From an uncultured Lachnospiraceae bacterium (GTDB lineage Bacteria; Bacillota; Clostridia; Lachnospirales; Lachnospiraceae), in the NCBI GenBank assembly GCA_910587045.1, contig CAJULG010000001.1:553187-598689 (forward strand): 45,503 nucleotides of DNA, given 5' to 3'. The position numbers were made by a program, and so were the translations under genes. Below the pieces are notes generated by a model. That model saw only the letters and a program-made list of their open reading frames with translations. It was not told where the DNA came from and searched no databases. The stretch's first letter is position 1. The number at the start of each line of letters is the position of its first letter. This document shows positions 8,608 through 17,806 of this stretch, one piece after another.

Positions 8608-9306
8608 CTAATCTACCTCCTCAAACAATATCTCCTGATATCGTCTTTTTACCTCTGCGTAGTACCGTCTGGATATGGGAATACGGAATCCGGATAGCGT
8701 CAGTTCATTTCCTCTTAAATTATCCACATGATACATATTGACAAGAAAACTCTGATGACAACGGAGAAATACATCACCGCATACCTGCAGTGCTATTTCA
8801 TTCAGCTTACCCTTACATTCCTGTACTACTCCGTCTTTGCAATAAATAAAAATCGTATGCTCTCTGCTGCTGATATACAGAATCTTTCCGTACGGGATAG
8901 AGCATGTCTGTCCACGGCTTTTTATTGAGAGATTCTGTTCCTTGTTTCGAAGGAGATTCTTTGATACTTTATCCGTCAGCTGTTTCAATGCCTTTTCTTC
9001 TACTGGCTTGATCAGATATTGAACTGCATAAAGATCATAAGCCTCCCGATAAAAGGCATCACTGGAGGAAATAAAGCAGATCACAGCCTCTTCGTCCCGC
9101 GCCCGCAGTTGTTTTGCCAGTTCGATCCCGTTCATGGAAGCATCCATATAAATATCCAGCAGATACAGATCATACTGCGGATCATGTGTATTTATATCCG
9201 TAAGAAGCGCATTTGCACCAGAATAAATCCTAACATTATGTCCGTCTAATTGGACTTTCAACATGAATGCATCCTCATAACAATCATCACAGATCGCTAT
9301 TTTCAT
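8608..9306 (-). CDS. LytTR-family response regulator
   Basis: A 232-residue AgrA/LytR-type transcription regulator. The N-terminal receiver has the acidic pair in AICDD, phospho-acceptor Asp51 in LYLLDIYMD and Lys100 in YLIKPV. The C-terminal LytTR DNA-binding domain spans about 135-230 (ISSREHTIFIY, FLRCHQSFLVNMYHV). The start has GGGAGG nine bases upstream. It is the first gene of the operon that continues with the GHKL kinase, the LRR surface protein and the sortase, so it probably controls its own operon, although targets cannot be read from the sequence. About 100 bp upstream lies copy 2 of the structured leader repeat. Confidence 0.93.
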   Translation of the reverse strand: MKIAICDDCYEDAFMLKVQLDGHNVRIYSGANALLTDINTHDPQYDLYLLDIYMDASMNGIELAKQLRARDEEAVICFISSSDAFYREAYDLYAVQYLIKPVEEKALKQLTDKVSKNLLRNKEQNLSIKSRGQTCSIPYGKILYISSREHTIFIYCKDGVVQECKGKLNEIALQVCGDVFLRCHQSFLVNMYHVDNLRGNELTLSGFRIPISRRYYAEVKRRYQEILFEEVD

Positions 9307-9331
9307 TTCACTGTTCCTCCCGTATTTGCTT

Positions 9332-9391
9332 TTATCTGACTGCAGGCAGCCGCTGAACGCTTGAAATTTTGTTCACAGTTTTGCTACGCAT
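9332..9391 (-). CDS. Possible 19-codon leader ORF
   Basis: On the minus strand a 19-codon frame starts at ATG 9391-9389, five bases after GAGGTGAG (9404-9397), and stops 26 bp before the response-regulator start. The peptide is basic and has no export signal, so it does not look like an AgrD-type pheromone. It may be a regulatory leader peptide or chance. The ribosome site belongs to the conserved end of the repeat. Confidence 0.25.
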   Translation of the reverse strand: MRSKTVNKISSVQRLPAVR

Positions 9392-9396
9392 AAATG

Positions 9397-9531
9397 CTCA
9401 CCTCAAAACCTCCGGTTTTTCGGTGTTCGTTACACCATGATTTCGCTTTGCTCCATCATGGTTCGCGCACATTCGCCAAATGTCTGCTTCGCAGCCGCTT
9501 GGCTCATTGTGTTCGCGTATATTATATCATA
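9397..9531 (-). repeat. Structured leader repeat, copy 2
   Basis: Read on the minus strand: extended -10-like TGATATAAT (9529-9521), several small hairpins (CTGC/GCAG, ACATT/AATGT, CATGAT/ATCATG), the block AACGAACACCGA (9431-9420), a stem AAAACC/GGTTTT (9405-9419), then GAGGTGAG (9404-9397). End blocks and order match 1-129, while the central hairpins differ in sequence but not in type. It fills much of the 406-bp gap between the LytTR regulator and degV, in the orientation of the regulator operon. The rest of that gap (9532-9639) is AT-rich with no feature I recognise. Confidence 0.6.
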
Positions 9532-9639
9532 CAAGGAGATTTCTATTGATGTTATTTTTGTTCCAAAACGTGACAATTCTGCATACGGAACAATGCAGTT
9601 TCAGAAACCACATTAAGTAGAGTTATTAACAACTTTTTA

Positions 9640-9668
9640 TTGCCTTTTTATCCGGTTCAGTATAGAAT
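9640..9668 (+). promoter_or_regulatory. Predicted promoter of degV
   Basis: TTGCCT (9640-9645) and TAGAAT (9663-9668) with 17-bp spacing, 45 bp before the degV start. A G-rich ribosome site (GCGGGGGT) precedes the ATG. Confidence 0.5.
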
Positions 9669-9712
9669 AAAATTATGAACAAACACTATTAAAAACAGCG
9701 GGGGTACAAAGT

Positions 9713-10579
9713 ATGAAACCTTATATTATTTCTACAGACTGCATGGCTGATCTGCCGGCCGAATTTATAGAACAACATCATTTATGTTTACACCCACTGT
9801 ATTATCAGATTGGTGATCAGACCTACAATGCATTGGAAGGAACACTTTCAGAGGCAGAATTCTATGCGAAAATGAGAAACGGGGAAATGCCGACTACCAT
9901 GGCCAGCAATCCGGAATACATTGAGCAAAGCTTTTCAAAGAATATTGCAGACGGTTATGATATCCTGCACATCAGCTTTTCCTCCGCCTTAAGCTCCAGT
10001 TACAACAATACAGCCGTAACAGCCGAAGCCATGATGGAACAGCATCCGGATACGAAGATCATTGTTATTGACTCTCTTTGCGCTTCTCTGGGGCAGGGAC
10101 TGTTGATCTATTATGCCTGCAAGAAAAAAGAAGAAGGCGCTTCTTTAGAAGAGCTGGCCGAATATGTGGAACGCATTAAATTAAATGTCTGTCATCAGTT
10201 TACCGTAAATGATCTGTTTCATCTGCACCGGGGGGGACGGGTCAGCAAGGCAACTGCAATCATTGGCAGCATTGCCAATATCAAGCCGGTGCTCCACGTA
10301 GACAATGAGGGTCGTCTGATCAATATATCCAAGATACGTGGCAGGAAGCGTTCTCTGATCACCCTGGTAGATAATATGGAAAAGGCCATGGAGGGTTATG
10401 AGAATCCCATTGTATTTATCAGTCACGGTGACTGCCTGGAGGATGCCCTGTTTGTAAAGCAGCAGATTGAAGAACGCTTTGGTATTCATGATTTTCTGAT
10501 CAATTATGTAGGTTCAACGATTGGCGCTCATTCCGGCCCCGGCACGGTAGCTTTATTCTTTATGGGGAAGGAACGGTAA
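9713..10579 (+). CDS. DegV/FakB-family fatty-acid-binding protein
   Basis: DegV proteins bind a fatty acid and, as FakB, present it to the kinase FakA for phosphorylation and entry into phospholipid synthesis. The 288-residue sequence has the family layout: ISTDCMADLP at the start, the binding-loop TTMASNP at 61-67, the segment ISFSSALSSSYNNT at 87-100 and the C-terminal HSGPGTVALFF. Length is typical. It is monocistronic on the plus strand and convergent with the histidine kinase gene that ends 40 bp away. No fakA is seen in the window, and the fatty-acid specificity cannot be read from sequence. An acyl-ACP thioesterase is encoded elsewhere in the window. Confidence 0.92.
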   Translation: MKPYIISTDCMADLPAEFIEQHHLCLHPLYYQIGDQTYNALEGTLSEAEFYAKMRNGEMPTTMASNPEYIEQSFSKNIADGYDILHISFSSALSSSYNNTAVTAEAMMEQHPDTKIIVIDSLCASLGQGLLIYYACKKKEEGASLEELAEYVERIKLNVCHQFTVNDLFHLHRGGRVSKATAIIGSIANIKPVLHVDNEGRLINISKIRGRKRSLITLVDNMEKAMEGYENPIVFISHGDCLEDALFVKQQIEERFGIHDFLINYVGSTIGAHSGPGTVALFFMGKER

Positions 10580-10619
10580 CAGCCGGTACCGGAACGATTG
10601 CTGTTGATCTGATATCGAA

Positions 10620-11855
10620 TCAAACTTTTACAAATACGATAGTGACAGTCATATAATTTTCCCTGCACTCCGCATAGATTTCACCGTTCATCTTATGGAT
10701 CAGCTGCCGGCAGATATAAAGTCCCAGACCACTGCCCTCCTGATTCTTTACATTGGCACCCCGCCAGAAGCTCTCGAATATGTGGGGAAGCTCAGATTCT
10801 GATAAGGAACTGCCGCTATTCCCCACTTGGATCAGGATATGATCTTCTTCCTCGGAAATTGTGATCTGTATCTTCCTTCCGTCTCCATATTTGATCGCAT
10901 TTTCCATGATATTCTGAAGAATCTCCACTCCATGGTCCTGATCTGCCCTTATCAGACAATTCGAATATGCCCCTACTGTAAATTCTGTCCCGCATAAAGC
11001 AAGACGTTCTTCATAATACCTGCGAATGCTGTCTATGATCTCCGATAGATAGCATTCTCCGATCGTTACCTCCAGACTGAATATTTCTTCTCTGGATGCC
11101 TGATCGAGCTCTGCTATAAAGTTCTCAATCTCGTTTGTTTTTCCATGGATCGCTCCTGCAACCTCCGACCGGATTTCCTCCTCTGTATATAACCCTTTTT
11201 CCAATGCCCTGGCATATAGCTTTATGGCCGATAACGGTGTTTTAATGTCGTGGGACAATGATAAGAGCAGTGTCTTTTTATTCCGCTGTAATCGAAGCTC
11301 TCTCTGCTTCTGCTCCTCCATCTTCTCCCGGAGCAGATCCACCCCCCATATAAACTGCCCGAAAAAACGTCCCTTATTCTCCTTTAGCGGTACTGTAAGA
11401 TTCCCCTTTGCCAGCTCATAGGGAACTGCAGATAATTCTTCAAACGGGGCAAGCACCTGCCGTCGAATCAGCAGCAGAATGATAACCAGGAAAAGCGTCA
11501 TGGTTCCCAGCCCAAGATTCACAACAACAACGATCCGGTTCCAGTCGGTTTTAATCCGTGTAACATAATCAAACCGGTACAGCATACCGTTAATCTCCCT
11601 TATACAATATTCCCGATCCGTATTGTAAAAGTCCGCATCCCCGTATTGTTCGATTCCAGTGACATATTGGAATCCGGAAAGATCAATTTCATCCGGGTCC
11701 CGGGTATCCAGCATAAGAGAAATTCTGTTTACCTCTACCAGCCAGGGCCTTCCCCCATTCTGCATCTGCAGGAAAGCCAGGCTGACATTCACGCTGATCC
11801 CGAGCAGAATAGTTACCATAATTATACCAGCCACGATCTTATCATATCTTCTCAT
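10620..11855 (-). CDS. Sensor histidine kinase of an ABC-exporter module
   Basis: A 411-residue membrane kinase. It has a membrane helix near 8-30, an extracellular loop of about 75 residues, a second helix near 107-131, a HAMP-like linker, a HisKA domain with His202 in SLSHDIKTPLSAI, an N box in MENAIKYGDG and G box GSGLGLYICRQL near 376. The architecture matches VanS/PhoR-type kinases. Its ATG overlaps the response-regulator stop by 4 bp. It is the last gene of a minus-strand cluster permease - ATPase - regulator - kinase, so it probably senses the condition that induces the exporter. The ligand is not identifiable. Confidence 0.93.
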   Translation of the reverse strand: MRRYDKIVAGIIMVTILLGISVNVSLAFLQMQNGGRPWLVEVNRISLMLDTRDPDEIDLSGFQYVTGIEQYGDADFYNTDREYCIREINGMLYRFDYVTRIKTDWNRIVVVVNLGLGTMTLFLVIILLLIRRQVLAPFEELSAVPYELAKGNLTVPLKENKGRFFGQFIWGVDLLREKMEEQKQRELRLQRNKKTLLLSLSHDIKTPLSAIKLYARALEKGLYTEEEIRSEVAGAIHGKTNEIENFIAELDQASREEIFSLEVTIGECYLSEIIDSIRRYYEERLALCGTEFTVGAYSNCLIRADQDHGVEILQNIMENAIKYGDGRKIQITISEEEDHILIQVGNSGSSLSESELPHIFESFWRGANVKNQEGSGLGLYICRQLIHKMNGEIYAECRENYMTVTIVFVKV

Positions 11856-12514
11856 ACATACTTATACCCCACTCCCCATACCGTGATCAGCTTCCGGGGA
11901 TGCTTCGGGTCCTCCTCGATCTTCTGGCGCAGCCATTTGATATGTACCGTAAGTGTCTGAGGTTCTGAGCTGCTGTCGCTGCCCCAGACCTGGCGGAACA
12001 GGTATTCCTTGTTCAGAACTCTCCCCTTATTCTCCATCAGGAGTAACAGCAGATCAAACTCCTTCGCTGTCATCTCCAGGGGAACCTGATTCCGATATAC
12101 TATACGGCAGGTCTTATTTAAGAGCAGATCATCGTCTGCAATCTCATCCAGTGCATACCGCCGCTTAAAGATACCATTGACCTTCGCCAGCATAATATCA
12201 ATGTCATACGGTTTTTCAATATAATCATCCGCACCCAGGATCAATCCGTTCAGCTTATCCTCCTTATCGCTTCTTGCACTGACGATCAGGATCGGTACAT
12301 TATCCGACTCCCGAATCCGCCTGCAGACGCCGAATCCGTCGATTCCCGGCAGCATGATATCCAATATCAGTAATCTGGCTCCGTACCGCTCATATAGCTG
12401 CACTGCCTTTTCTCCACTTTCTGCAACAGTCACAACATATCCCTCATTCCGAAGAAAGCGGCACAGCAGTTCTGCCAGTTCTTTATTATCCTCTACGATC
12501 AATATATCTGTCAT
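11852..12514 (-). CDS. OmpR/PhoB-family response regulator
   Basis: A 220-residue regulator with a receiver (acidic pocket in VEDN, phospho-acceptor Asp52 in LLILDIMLPG, Lys101 in YIEKPYD) and a C-terminal winged helix (about 125-218; ending TVWGVGYKYV). It follows the ABC ATPase gene by 28 bp and overlaps the kinase gene by 4 bp. Partner of the downstream kinase. Regulation of the adjacent exporter operon is inferred from gene order, as in many peptide-resistance modules of Firmicutes. Confidence 0.94.
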   Translation of the reverse strand: MTDILIVEDNKELAELLCRFLRNEGYVVTVAESGEKAVQLYERYGARLLILDIMLPGIDGFGVCRRIRESDNVPILIVSARSDKEDKLNGLILGADDYIEKPYDIDIMLAKVNGIFKRRYALDEIADDDLLLNKTCRIVYRNQVPLEMTAKEFDLLLLLMENKGRVLNKEYLFRQVWGSDSSSEPQTLTVHIKWLRQKIEEDPKHPRKLITVWGVGYKYV

Positions 12515-12542
12515 CCCTGCTCATCCTCCCTTCCGTCTGCTG

Positions 12543-13307
12543 TTACCATCCCATCTCCATCAGCCAATGGCTCAATGCCATTTCACGCCCCCGCAGTTCT
12601 GCAGAAGCAGTATATCTTTCTAAATTGTACTCACCTTTTATATTCCCGTCAACGATATACAGCACTCTGGTACATTTTGCCGCAACCTTTACGTCGTGGG
12701 TAACCAGCATAATGGCAGTTCCCTCCTGATTGATCTTTGTCAGCTCCTCCATTACATCATCCGAGCTGCTACGGTTCAATGACCCCGTCGGTTCATCTGC
12801 AAATATAATAGCAGGCCGGTTTATCATACTGCGACAGATACATGCCCGCTGAAGCTGTCCGCCGGACACCTCATTAATGTCATTATCAGCGATATCAATG
12901 ATATCCAGCTTCCGCATCAGCGCCTGACCCTGTTCTACGATTTCCTTCCGGCTCCGTTTCTGCTTCTTCGACTGACAGGCAGGCAGGATAATATTATCCA
13001 GCACAGTCAGGTTCTTTAACATATACATCTGCTGAAAGATAAATCCCATTTCATCCAGACGCATTCCGGCAAGCTCCTTTTTACCCATTTTTGCAATATT
13101 CTTTTCACAGAATTTTACTTCGCCTGCGGTAATCGAATCCATGCCCGAAACGGCATACAGGAGTGTTGATTTACCCGAGCCTGACGGCCCCATAACAGCT
13201 ACCATTTCGCCTTCAGAAACGGTAAAGTTAACATTTTTCAGAACGTTGTTCTGGCGTTTGTTTACGATATATGTTTTACAGAGATCTTTTACTTCTAAGA
13301 TATTCAT
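12543..13307 (-). CDS. ABC transporter ATPase (MacB/LolD-like)
   Basis: A 254-residue ATPase with Walker A GPSGSGKST (40-48), Q loop in FIFQQMYML, signature VSGGQ (147-151), Walker B IIFADEPTGSL (167-177) and switch His in VTHD. This subgroup pairs with FtsX-type permeases that move lipids or peptides or sense antimicrobial peptides. It lies 24 bp downstream of the FtsX permease gene and 28 bp upstream of the regulator gene. The first roughly 200 bp share the low-CCGG composition of the permease gene, while the rest looks like the neighbours. That suggests a mosaic junction near 13080-13140 and is a reading by eye. Confidence 0.93.
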   Translation of the reverse strand: MNILEVKDLCKTYIVNKRQNNVLKNVNFTVSEGEMVAVMGPSGSGKSTLLYAVSGMDSITAGEVKFCEKNIAKMGKKELAGMRLDEMGFIFQQMYMLKNLTVLDNIILPACQSKKQKRSRKEIVEQGQALMRKLDIIDIADNDINEVSGGQLQRACICRSMINRPAIIFADEPTGSLNRSSSDDVMEELTKINQEGTAIMLVTHDVKVAAKCTRVLYIVDGNIKGEYNLERYTASAELRGREMALSHWLMEMGW

Positions 13308-13331
13308 AATAGTTTCCTTTCTTATTCAAAG

Positions 13332-15704
13332 TTATTCAATATTAGCAGTGTCGGAGGACTTGACTTTTCTTGTGTAAAGCGAAGTCAGGAATGCACTTAC
13401 GGTTGTTGTAACAAGAATGACTACAGGAAAGATCAGATACATTTCAACAGGATTGATAACGTAGTCAACTGCAAGCTCCATACCCATCATTTTAAAGATC
13501 GGGTCAATACAAAGGTGCGTGAGAGGCATTGCGAATATTTCGCCGATCATCACAGCTATCATTCCCACGAATAAAAATCTTAAAGCATGGTATGCATAGA
13601 GTTTTCCGTTTCGTGTGCCTATGGCTTTCATGAGTGCAATTTCGCCCTGTTCCTTTGCGATAAAAGAACGCTCCATAAGTACGGTAATAAGTGCAGATAA
13701 AACTATGGTGAGCATAGTCACAAGGGATTTTACCGCCCCAAGTGTGTCGGTAACACCGAGCATATCCGCTGTTACTTTGGCGCAGGTTTCTATATCTTCA
13801 CAATCAGGGAAAATTCTCTGAATTTCTTCCATTCTCCGCTCAATTTCCTTGCTGTCAGGATGATCTGTAAAGGTAATCTGTGTATTGATAGTGCCATATG
13901 CCTGAACGTAATTTATGTACGCATCGCTGTGAAGTCTGATACCAATACCCTGCGTATTCATACTTTGAAAAAACGCCGAAATAATATATTCCTTATCTCC
14001 GTCAACGGTCTTAATCGTAACAGTATCACCAATATTTGCGTTCAGCATATCCGCAGCAATTCGTGATATTGCAATTTCATTGGCATTCTGTGGTGCTGTT
14101 CCTGCTGTGTATTTGTACATATCCATTGTTGTGCCTGTGCCTTGATATATATAGATATTGCTCTCGTTTTCTCCCAACGATACAGGCAGCGTAAACAATG
14201 TTTCCTGATAGCATTTTGCAGGAATACCATTTTCTGCAAGAGTCTGTTCCATTTCATCAAGGTACTTCTCAAGCTTTTCGTGTCCGTCTTCCACCATACA
14301 TTCCATACCCATTTTAGAGTCAAGATATATGTCACAATCTGCCCAACCGAATGTTGTGGCAAGACTGCCGCTGTTCATAGTGAATACAGTTGCCGAAAGT
14401 ATAAGCATAAGAGACAGACAAAGGAAAAATGTAAGGCTTATAATACTGTAACGCCTTGGGCTGCTTACAATGTCATTCAGTGCAAGGAAAGGCGCCATTG
14501 GAAGCCTGGATTTGCCTAAACTCATAAGGCTCTTTTTATGGAATCGTTCTCCTGTCTGACCATTTCGGATTGCATCTATAGGAGCCATTTTTTTAACCCT
14601 GCCTGTACAGCCATAGCAGAACAGTGAAATTACTGCAATAACTAGAACAGCACAGAGAATATTTACCAAAATCGGGCTCTGATTTCCAATAATAATGTTC
14701 TGCGAGGAAACGCTCATAAGCATTTTCCCGAAGGGGAAGCTTAAGGAAAGACCGATTACCGCACCGATAATGGAAAGCCCCATATACTTCACAAGGTATA
14801 AGCTCCGAATTTTAAAATTACCGATACCAATCGCCTTCATGACTCCGATTTCACGGAATTCTTCGGAAAGTGTAAAGGAAATAGTAAAATGCAGAATCAC
14901 AAATGCTATTATAATAAAAACAATGCTTACTACAAGCAGTATACCTACCACTATCATATCAAAAATATAGATGAATTCCATACGGGCTCTGTCCATTGAG
15001 AGAATACTGTTATCTACAAGCAATTTTATCTGCGGCAAAGCCATTTCAATATCAGAAGAATTTATATAAACAAACGTACCGCCGTAATATTCCTCCATGT
15101 TTTCTGCGGAAAGGAAACACTCAAAATCCTCCTCGCTAATTAAATAACGGGTAAATGATAACATTGTTTGGGAGCCGAAAAGTGCATCCTTTATTTTATC
15201 TGCAAGAACAAATTCACGGCTCACACCGTTTACTTCTATGGTAAGCTTATCGCCCACATTAACACCGAGAGCGTCCGCCTTACCTTCCGTCATATAAAAC
15301 TCACCCGGCTCGACTGTTTCAAGGATACTGCCATCAGAAAGAAAATAGTTCATACCCATGTCACTATGAACCAAATACGTACCGTTCTTGATAACGATAT
15401 CCTCATCCTCATAGATCAAATTCTCGGGCGATAAAAACAATACGTTTTCCGTTGCATAACGATCCACTGCACTTGCCGAGCTTACCACTTCATCAATGTC
15501 AACCGCCAGCGTTTTGTTCATAGTAGCCACAAAATAATCAGGCACATTCGCCATTTTAAAATAATTGTCCAGTGCTGTGGTAACATTTACAATGTTGTTT
15601 ACACCTGACGATACAAACATTGTGGCAAGAATAATAAATAATAGAAGAATAATATTCATCGCCTTTTTTCGTCTTAAATCTTTTTTTAGTATGTTTCGAT
15701 ACAT
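13332..15704 (-). CDS. FtsX-type ABC transporter permease
   Basis: A 790-residue membrane protein built from two similar halves. In each half a large extracellular domain (about 40-240 and 445-640) is followed by an FtsX membrane block. Membrane segments lie near 17-36, 245-275, 295-325, 340-365, 415-440, 655-680, 705-730 and 750-775. The motif EIGVMKAIGIG / EIALMKAIGT is typical of FtsX coupling helices. A strong AGGAGG lies 13 bases before the ATG. It forms the transporter with the next gene. The composition is unlike that of its neighbours: I find the tetramer CCGG once in 2.4 kb, against more than a dozen times in ftsH next door, suggesting recent acquisition. Substrate unknown. Confidence 0.93.
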   Translation of the reverse strand: MYRNILKKDLRRKKAMNIILLLFIILATMFVSSGVNNIVNVTTALDNYFKMANVPDYFVATMNKTLAVDIDEVVSSASAVDRYATENVLFLSPENLIYEDEDIVIKNGTYLVHSDMGMNYFLSDGSILETVEPGEFYMTEGKADALGVNVGDKLTIEVNGVSREFVLADKIKDALFGSQTMLSFTRYLISEEDFECFLSAENMEEYYGGTFVYINSSDIEMALPQIKLLVDNSILSMDRARMEFIYIFDMIVVGILLVVSIVFIIIAFVILHFTISFTLSEEFREIGVMKAIGIGNFKIRSLYLVKYMGLSIIGAVIGLSLSFPFGKMLMSVSSQNIIIGNQSPILVNILCAVLVIAVISLFCYGCTGRVKKMAPIDAIRNGQTGERFHKKSLMSLGKSRLPMAPFLALNDIVSSPRRYSIISLTFFLCLSLMLILSATVFTMNSGSLATTFGWADCDIYLDSKMGMECMVEDGHEKLEKYLDEMEQTLAENGIPAKCYQETLFTLPVSLGENESNIYIYQGTGTTMDMYKYTAGTAPQNANEIAISRIAADMLNANIGDTVTIKTVDGDKEYIISAFFQSMNTQGIGIRLHSDAYINYVQAYGTINTQITFTDHPDSKEIERRMEEIQRIFPDCEDIETCAKVTADMLGVTDTLGAVKSLVTMLTIVLSALITVLMERSFIAKEQGEIALMKAIGTRNGKLYAYHALRFLFVGMIAVMIGEIFAMPLTHLCIDPIFKMMGMELAVDYVINPVEMYLIFPVVILVTTTVSAFLTSLYTRKVKSSDTANIE

Positions 15705-15779
15705 GCTTTTACTTCTTCCTCCTGTTTCTGAATTAATTCTACAAGAGATATACTAACTTCAAAATTATTAAATAATCCT

Positions 15780-15824
15780 TAAAAACAAAATATCTCCAGT
15801 TACCCTGCAGTAATTGGAGATATT
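15780..15824 (-). terminator. Terminator downstream of ftsH
   Basis: A 15-bp stem (15789-15803 with 15810-15824, one G-T pair) followed on the minus strand by TTTTGTTTTT. It separates ftsH from the exporter operon. Confidence 0.8.
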
Positions 15825-15877
15825 CCTGTTTTCATTTCATATTGTCAGAGGGTTCATGAACCATACGGATCTGAATC

Positions 15878-17788
15878 CTACGCTTCACCGGTCTCTGCTT
15901 CGCCTTCTGCGGTCTCTTCCGCCTCTGCACTCTCCAGTTCCCCCGGCCGCTCCCGATTGAAGATTTCCATAAACTCCTTACCCGTGATGGTCTCCTTCTC
16001 GATCAGGTATTCCGCCAGCTTATCCATAAGTGCCTCATTTTCCTTTAATAACTGATAGGCCTGTTCGTAGGCGGCCTTCAGCATCTGACTGATCTCATCA
16101 TCAATCTTCGTTGCTGTTTCCTCGGAGCAATTCATCACCCGCCTGCCATCCAGATACCGGTTCTGGGTAGACTCCAAGGCTACCATACCAAACCGTTCTG
16201 ACATACCGTACAGAGTGATCATGGCTCTTGCCTTCGCAGTTGCCTGCTCGATATCGTTGGACGCTCCCGTGGTAACGGAATCGAACTTAATCGCCTCTGC
16301 CGCTCTTCCTCCAAGAGAGGTGACCAGATCTGCAAGCATCTCCGCCTTGGTGCTCAGGTATTTTTCCTCCTCCGGCACCTGCATGACATAACCTAAGGCA
16401 CCCATAGTCCTCGGAATGATCGTAATCTTCTGTACCGGTTCCGTGTGCTTCTGTAACGCAATGATCAACGCATGACCGATCTCATGATACGCAACAATCT
16501 TCTTTTCCTTTTCACTTAAGATACGGTCCTTCTTTTCCTTTCCGGCAAATACAACCTCCACGGATTCAAACAGATCCTTCTGGTTCACATACTGTCTGCC
16601 TGCCTTTACCGCAGCCAGAGCCGCCTCATTAATGATATTCGCCAGATCCGCACCTACCGCTCCGGAGGTCGCCAATGCCAGTTCATCAAAGTCAACGGAT
16701 TCATCCATCTTAACATCCTTGGAATGTACCTTCAGCGTATCCACCCGTCCCTTTAAATCGGGCTTCTCTACAATTACACGCCGGTCAAATCGTCCCGGAC
16801 GCAGCAATGCCTTATCCAGTACCTCCGGACGGTTGGTCGCCGCCAGGATCACAATACCCTTGGAGGTATCAAAACCATCCATTTCAGCCAGAAGCTGATT
16901 CAGCGTCTGCTCCCGCTCGGAATCACCGCCATGCCCTGCAGTATCACGACTCCGTCCAATGGCATCAATCTCATCAATAAATATAATACATGGCGCCATG
17001 GCATTGGCATCCTTAAATAAATCCCGTACTCTGGATGCACCTACGCCCACATACATCTCAACAAAATCCGAACCGGATAAGGAGAAGAACGGTACATTGG
17101 CTTCTCCGGCCACTGCCTTTGCAAGCAGGGTCTTACCGGTTCCCGGAGGCCCTACCAGTAAGGCTCCTTTCGGAAGCTTCGCGCCAATCTCCAGATACTT
17201 CTTTGGATTATGCAGAAAATCCACCATCTCAACCAGCGATTCCTTCGCCTCCTCCTGACCGGCCACATCGGCAAAGGTTACGCCCGTCTTTTTCTCCACA
17301 TATACCTTGGCTCTGGATTTCCCCACGCCTCCCATCATACCATTCTTGGTAAGCAGACGCATGAATAAGGTCATAACCAGATAGATCACACCAAGCATTA
17401 ACAGGAATTGCAGAATGTTCAGCCACCATGCATTAGAATTATCACTTCGTTCCTCATATTCAATTCCGGCTTCCTCCAGCTTGTCGATCAGATAAATATC
17501 GTAAACCCGAACCGTAGTATAAGTTACCTTCTGCAAATTATGTCCGTCTTCCTTCTCTTCCGGGTGGATAATAATAGTATTGTTCGTGATCTCAACAGAG
17601 TCTATGCTTCCATCCTTCAGCATATCCATAAATTCACTGTATTTGATCTCCTCTACCTTTCCCTGCTTATACCGTTGCAGAGTTCCCCAGAACAGCAGGG
17701 TAAGTACGACAGAAATAATCAACATAATAACCAGCGGCTTCCAGGACCCACTTGGTTTTTTATTCTTATCTGAATTATTCTCGTTCAT
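15878..17788 (-). CDS. ftsH: ATP-dependent zinc metalloprotease FtsH
   Basis: The membrane-bound AAA protease degrades misfolded and regulatory proteins at the cytoplasmic membrane. Numbering here is from the upstream ATG at 17794: helix 1 at about 20-39, extracytoplasmic loop, helix 2 at about 123-145, Walker A GPPGTGKT (215-222), Walker B FIDEIDAIG (272-280), second region of homology with RPGRFDR, zinc site HEIGH (437-441), and an acidic Ala/Glu-rich tail. I place the start at the second ATG (17788): AGGAGG abuts the first ATG, leaving no spacer, but sits six bases before the second. Monocistronic, with its own promoter and terminator. Confidence 0.96.
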   Translation of the reverse strand: MNENNSDKNKKPSGSWKPLVIMLIISVVLTLLFWGTLQRYKQGKVEEIKYSEFMDMLKDGSIDSVEITNNTIIIHPEEKEDGHNLQKVTYTTVRVYDIYLIDKLEEAGIEYEERSDNSNAWWLNILQFLLMLGVIYLVMTLFMRLLTKNGMMGGVGKSRAKVYVEKKTGVTFADVAGQEEAKESLVEMVDFLHNPKKYLEIGAKLPKGALLVGPPGTGKTLLAKAVAGEANVPFFSLSGSDFVEMYVGVGASRVRDLFKDANAMAPCIIFIDEIDAIGRSRDTAGHGGDSEREQTLNQLLAEMDGFDTSKGIVILAATNRPEVLDKALLRPGRFDRRVIVEKPDLKGRVDTLKVHSKDVKMDESVDFDELALATSGAVGADLANIINEAALAAVKAGRQYVNQKDLFESVEVVFAGKEKKDRILSEKEKKIVAYHEIGHALIIALQKHTEPVQKITIIPRTMGALGYVMQVPEEEKYLSTKAEMLADLVTSLGGRAAEAIKFDSVTTGASNDIEQATAKARAMITLYGMSERFGMVALESTQNRYLDGRRVMNCSEETATKIDDEISQMLKAAYEQAYQLLKENEALMDKLAEYLIEKETITGKEFMEIFNRERPGELESAEAEETAEGEAETGEA

Positions 17789-17806
17789 CTTCATCCTCCT
17801 TCAGCA

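Noticed and set aside
9307..9712. AgrD-like pheromone gene near the GHKL/LytTR pair
   Set aside because: The only short frame with a ribosome site encodes a basic peptide without a hydrophobic leader or cysteine/proline core.
10563..10619. Terminator between degV and the convergent kinase gene
   Set aside because: AACAGC/GCTGTT can pair but no T run follows on either strand.
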